Assembly: GCA_033063855.1 (NCBI GenBank)
Contig: CP093829.1
Location: 21,421,537-21,485,536 of the forward strand
Direction of reading: 5' to 3'
Origin: Smittia aterrima
Lineage: Eukaryota > Arthropoda > Insecta > Diptera > Chironomidae
Length of the DNA stretch: 64,000 bases
A model generated the notes under the pieces. It was given only the letters and a program-made list of their open reading frames with translations, had not been told where the DNA came from and did not search any database. This document shows, piece by piece, positions 59,576 through 64,000 of this stretch (the first letter of the stretch is position 1; every line of letters starts with the position of its first letter). The position numbers were made by a program, and so were the translations under genes.

Positions 59576-62498
59576 TAATTAATTTTAACGAGGAAAATGA
59601 GAGAAGAAAGCTCTCGAGTCTAATTACCGATGGTATCGAGGCAAGTGTGCGAGCATCCTCCGTTGTTGTCGGAACAAAAATCTATTTGCTCGCAGCTGTG
59701 TCCATCGCTGGCAAGTTTCGTGCCTTTCAGGCTTCCGCACGAGCAATCGTAGCCGCCAATGGTGTTTTTGCACTCGTCTTGACATGGCCCATGTCCGCCA
59801 CGTAGAAAACATTCGTTCACGTCTTTAATAATGAAATGGAGAGATATTTTCATAAAGTTAATCCCTTCTCAAAATATCAGTTGACAAATTATGAAAGATT
59901 ATGACGGAGATGGCGATAAAAGTGTTTCCTTCCCTAACCAAAAATTTCGGAAAAGGCGACAAATTCTGTCAGCCCACAAAAGAATCTTTTCTCTTGAAAT
60001 TCTTGCTGGAAATAGCTCTGGAGCTGGCGGCGGTTCTGCCGTGTCCTAATTAAATATTTACACTCGAACAACAATTTTATGCTGAAATAAATTTCTTGAA
60101 AGATGTTCAAGGATCCATTAAAGCGACGCCAGCAAAAAAGAAGGAAAAGTTAATCTCCCGAGGATTAAACATGAATTAGTAAAACAGCAGAAAATGGAAA
60201 AGTTTGAGTGAAACTTGTTTTCCCTCGGTCGTTATTGACATCATCAATTTCCTTTCAAATTTAATCTGCTCTGTCTTGAGCTTCTTACAACTCTTCTTTT
60301 GGATTATTTTCGACCAACTTTCTGTGGTCTCCGTTGATCGGAAAAGAGAAGACAACTCACCCTCGCACTTTCCATTGCTCTTAACTCGATAGCCCTTCCA
60401 ACATTCGCACTTGAATGATCCAAGAGTGTTGATACATTTTCCATTTCCGCAAACGTCAGCGTTCCCTTCTTCGCACTCATCGATATCTGCAAACCGGAAG
60501 AGAAAATATTTTTATAGCGTCAGCGAGAAAAAATGCTTTTTCTCGTTTAATTTACCGAAGCATCGATTTCCAATCAAACGAAATCCTTTATGACAATAAC
60601 ACGTCGCATCCGCTGAGCTTTCGTGTTTGATGCACAATTGCTCGCATTTTTGTGCCTCATGAATATCACATTGTTGCTCTGACCCCGTTGAATGTTGCAA
60701 TTTCGATTTAATTTCCTTGCACGATGGTCTTTGACCAAACCAACGACGATTTTTGCAAACTAAATTTTTATTTTTGATGAATGTTTTACGCTTCGAGCTT
60801 TTGATCAATTTGTAGCCATCGCGACATTGATATTCCGCTTCGAGGAAGCTTTTTTCAATCCCTTGCATTTCATTTCTAAAGTGAAACGAGAGAGAGACAT
60901 TGTGACCAACTGAACTTTGTTGTTTCTCGTTAAGTTACCTAATGTACTTGATGTTTGCATTGGCAATTCGTGGAGCAGGAACGAAGCTCGACTTCATGCA
61001 AGATAAATCGCCATTCATAAATTTCTTCCGTCGCCTTAATCGCTTATTGATTTTTGCTCGATTTGTTCCATTCTCGGAAATCGTTTCGTTTGATGATTGA
61101 GAACTCGTCCGAGTTGGATCTGCAAATGTTCGAGAGATAACGACGTTTAATTGAGAAGAGAAATGCAATCAAAAGTTTGTCGTTTGGCTTTGAAAGCTTC
61201 GCTATTTATTTTCCTTTCAGCCTCACCTTTCCTGTGAACTTTTCTTTGTCGATTGTCGTTGTTCATCTCGCTCGACAGCTGTGCTTTCGCTTGCTCACGT
61301 AGTGTCATCTTCGCAGCATCAAAATTAGTTTTATCGTCACGTTTCGCTGTCTTTTGTATCAAGTTTGAATCGTGGCGACTCGAGTGGCTTGTGTTTACAT
61401 CATAATTATTGTCGATAATTGCTTCCACCATTTCCATAACAATTGAAGACTTGTTCGTGCTTTTGGCTTCATTGTCGTCAGTTTGAGTAACAAGAGAGCT
61501 CTCAGCAGTTGCTGTAGGAAAAGTTTTTCGAAACAAACAACGATCAGCAATTTTAATTTGAGTTTCGTTCAATTTAATTTCATTTTAAAAAGCTTCTGTA
61601 GGGCTTCGAATAATGAAGAGTTGATGGAGGAAAATAAATTGAGGCTGCTGCAGGAAAATTATAAATTGCCAAACTGCTTTATTAAAAAAGTTTTTAGGTT
61701 CGTGCATTTCTCCAAAGCCAAAGTAGAATTTGCTCGAAAACTCATCAATTTTCCTTCCATCGATTCTAAGTTTTCTTAAACAAAAAAGTTCATTCATTTT
61801 CACTTACAATTGTTTTCTGCGTTTGAAAAATTGTTTCCTTCGCGTCTCACAATGAAGTCTCCCTCGTCTCTATGACGATGCCCGTCGATTCTCTGCTCCT
61901 TCGACTTCATTGTCTTCACTCGCTTTCTCTTCTTTTTTCTTTTAGGGAAACTTTTCAGTTTCTTCGACCTTTTCGGTGACTCGTCATTGTTCAGACTCTG
62001 GGCCTGAACTTCGCTCAACTGTTGTTCGACTAGAGAAACTTTCTCCAAAGGATTTACATTTCTTCTGATTTTTGTTGTTGAAATGATTTTTGGGATCGAG
62101 ACGAAGGCGTCGAAAGTAATTGAAGATCATTAATAATTTGATTTTAAAAGGAAAAAGATTATTTCGTTGCTCTTCCCACTCTGCTCGTCATTTTGACCAG
62201 AGAATTATTCAAGCTGCTCATTTAAGCTTTTTTCAAGCGGATTTCCAAGCTTCAGATTACATCGAAAAAATTCTTATGAATGAACTTTGTGTAAGGCTCT
62301 CTGACACTCGTGAAATCCTCTCAGAAGATTAATGTCCCATCTCAACTCTCGGTCTACAAATTTCCATTCGGTTTGAAGCTTTCTCCTTGCGTTGCCGCTT
62401 GGCTTCCTCAACTGAATTATTTACAAAGCCGGTTTGATGAATTTATTTGCATCCGCATTTTGTCGGTTTGACTACCGCAAAGCTCGCTGCTCTTTTAT
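59576..62498 (-). repeat. ECM-B inverted repeat, right copy
   Basis: Near-identical inverted counterpart of 49769-52691. The left edge is about 50 bp into the intron after ECM-B exon 8, the right edge in the intron before exon 3. Confidence 0.92.
59628..62064 (-). pseudogene. Partial ECM-B copy (exons 3-8), inverted
   Basis: Equivalent exons: 61808-62064, 61227-61511, 60939-61119, 60556-60875, 60361-60486, 59628-59822. All frames and splice sites are kept and protein changes are few; for example the sushi exon is identical. It lacks the signal-peptide exon, exon 2, the second sushi and the HYR domains. In the present arrangement it has neither a recognisable start nor a 3' end, so it is a gene fragment, though very young. 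It might be transcribed from an unknown upstream exon. Confidence 0.75.
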
Positions 62499-64000
62499 TT
62501 GATGAATTCCACGAATTCACGTCTCTCATGAGTGTTATTCAAGACAAAGAAATAAATTTATTCAAAGTCACACGCGTTCTTTATTTACATGATGGTTTTC
62601 TTATTTGTTTGTGGCTTATCTTGCTCTTGGCTTTATCTAAGACGAATGAATTCTTTATGAGAGCATCACTCGAAGAATTCGGAACATGCTTGAAGAATTT
62701 TGTAATTTCTCCTCAGCTTTCTCGAGAAGTTTAATCCATCACTCAGGATTTTTGATGTCTGAGATTCGAGGCAGGCCCTCCTTGCCATGAAACAGTCTAT
62801 AAACTTTTATTTTTATGCAAAATCGCTTAAAGTTTTAATTAAAAACCCTTTTCCCAAGCATAAAATCTTATTTATATTTCCAGACGATTTTCCGCCTAAA
62901 GGAATATTTTAATGCCGTCTCATAAAGCGATTTTATGTTCTTTCGAGATTTTGTGTTCATGAAAGACTTTCTTCAACCAAAAAAAGCCTCTTCTGTGTTA
63001 TTCTTTAGGAATTGCGAAAGAAAAACCGTTTTCATAAGGAGGAGCATCAACAAAGAAGACGAAGGTGAATCAAGCAAAAGCAGAAAATGAATTCTTGGAT
63101 GATTCATCTCAAATGATGATGTAAATTTACTAAAAAGTGAGTTTCAAAAGAACTTGGAGTTGTGAAAAATGAGTTTTCGGTTTATGAAAAATTTAAATTG
63201 AATGTAGCCGAACATGAGAGAGAGTGAGAAGGAACAAGATTTAAGGTTTAGGTAAACAGAAGGAAGAAAAAAGTAATTTATAAATTTCCAAAACTTATGA
63301 TGCGGTTTCCCTCTTCTCGTTTCTTTTTGAATGTGCAAAGCTGAGCAAATACATCATGTTCATTACTTAATGGCTCGAGCAGTTAGGGAGCACTTTACCA
63401 ACGAGAATTTCATGTTCCTGCTTAAACATATAAAATATTTAAATTGCTATTCGAGTCAAAGTTGCAACAGAAGAATGCTTACCGCAGATTCATTCAACAC
63501 AGACGATGCAATGAATCCGTTTGTTTGCTCGTGTATCTCGCTCAGATGAACGAAGTGTGCTTAAAGCTCATCAACAATAAACATCGAGAGTTTTCTTCCT
63601 CATTGATGTTCTTTTGGGAAATTGATACGAGCAGTTTCCTTTCTTCTCGCTCGCTTACAGTCTGTGCAATCATCAACAGCGCTTTTTGCAGTTGATCAAA
63701 CTTGATGCTACTCGCATGGGAGCTTTTGTCCGCTCTTTGTTTATTCAGCTCTCGAAAAATGTTTTATTTACTTTCAACTCGAATATCTGCTGTCGATTCG
63801 TATGCGGTGGCTTAAACGGATGAAGTTGTCATGGCTTCGATTGATATTTTAATGTCGCGATTATTTTCATTCAAATTAATTCCGGTGCTCGTTTGACCTT
63901 TTTATTTGCTGGGATTTTACTGAAAAATAAGCTTCAACTTAATGAAAATAAAATCATCACAGAAAAATCTTTTTATTTAAAGTTCAATCTTGATCGGGTT
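62499..64000. other. Right flank; older repeat block at 62935-63317, otherwise nothing
   Basis: 62499-62934 has no similarity to ECM-B intron and no recognised gene. 62935-63317 is the diverged inverted counterpart of 48585-48960, with an exon-like plus-strand frame ending at a GTGAAT donor at about 63065. 63318-64000 holds short uncalled frames only. Confidence 0.5.

Noticed and set aside
59473..59805. Plus-strand frame of 110 codons upstream of the ECM-B copy
   Set aside because: Most of it is antisense to the EGF exon of the inverted ECM-B copy and it appears antisense again at 52462-52740.

Overview
This is AT-rich insect DNA. Introns are often only 55-150 bp, there is a seven-transmembrane insect odorant receptor, and there are EGF/sushi/HYR matrix genes plus an intronless LRR-BTB gene. 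The last type is familiar from nematoceran flies. A dipteran, possibly chironomid-like, is my best guess, but nothing here fixes the species.

Layout. (1) 1-3.36 kb: two tandem odorant receptor genes on the minus strand; the first runs off the window, and a hAT-like MITE sits in its upstream region. (2) 3.6-13.95 kb: the 3' three quarters of a large extracellular matrix gene (here ECM-A) on the plus strand, with about 23 EGF-like modules, two sushi and two HYR domains. (3) 14.6-19.7 kb: five minus-strand genes for small cysteine-rich secreted proteins (family D). (4) 20.3-41 kb: an array of minus-strand genes and pseudogenes for very small, very hydrophobic secreted peptides (families A and B). 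It is built from roughly 5-kb macro-units that also carry a truncated purine-biosynthesis (GARS-AIRS) pseudogene, two foldback DNA transposons, a nested TA-flanked MITE and a truncated LINE. (5) 41.4-45.75 kb, minus strand: the missing 5' exons of ECM-A. (6) 48.0-54.97 kb, plus strand: a complete paralogue, ECM-B, from signal peptide to stop, 15 exons, 984 aa. (7) 58.0-59.2 kb: LRR-BTB gene, minus strand. (8) 59.6-62.5 kb: a nearly identical inverted copy of the 5'-middle exons of ECM-B.

The most striking structure is that both ECM paralogues are associated with inverted duplications. ECM-A is split: its 5' exons lie on the minus strand at 43-46 kb and the rest on the plus strand at 3.6-14 kb, with splice phases that match exactly. 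An inverted repeat of about 0.8 kb (3066-3860 versus about 41405-42220) bounds the intervening 38 kb. Re-inverting that segment would restore one continuous minus-strand gene, divergent from ECM-B. Around ECM-B, an inverted repeat of about 2.9 kb (49769-52691 versus 59576-62498) bounds a segment holding its 3' half and the BTB gene. These look like inversions with duplicated breakpoints, though a mis-assembly of inverted haplotypes must be excluded.

The peptide array lies inside the ECM-A inversion. A decayed fragment of the ECM-A breakpoint exon also occurs inside the array at about 37.3 kb, which suggests the array kept expanding after the inversion. Likewise the odorant receptor tandem duplication carries a piece of ECM-A intron and should postdate it.
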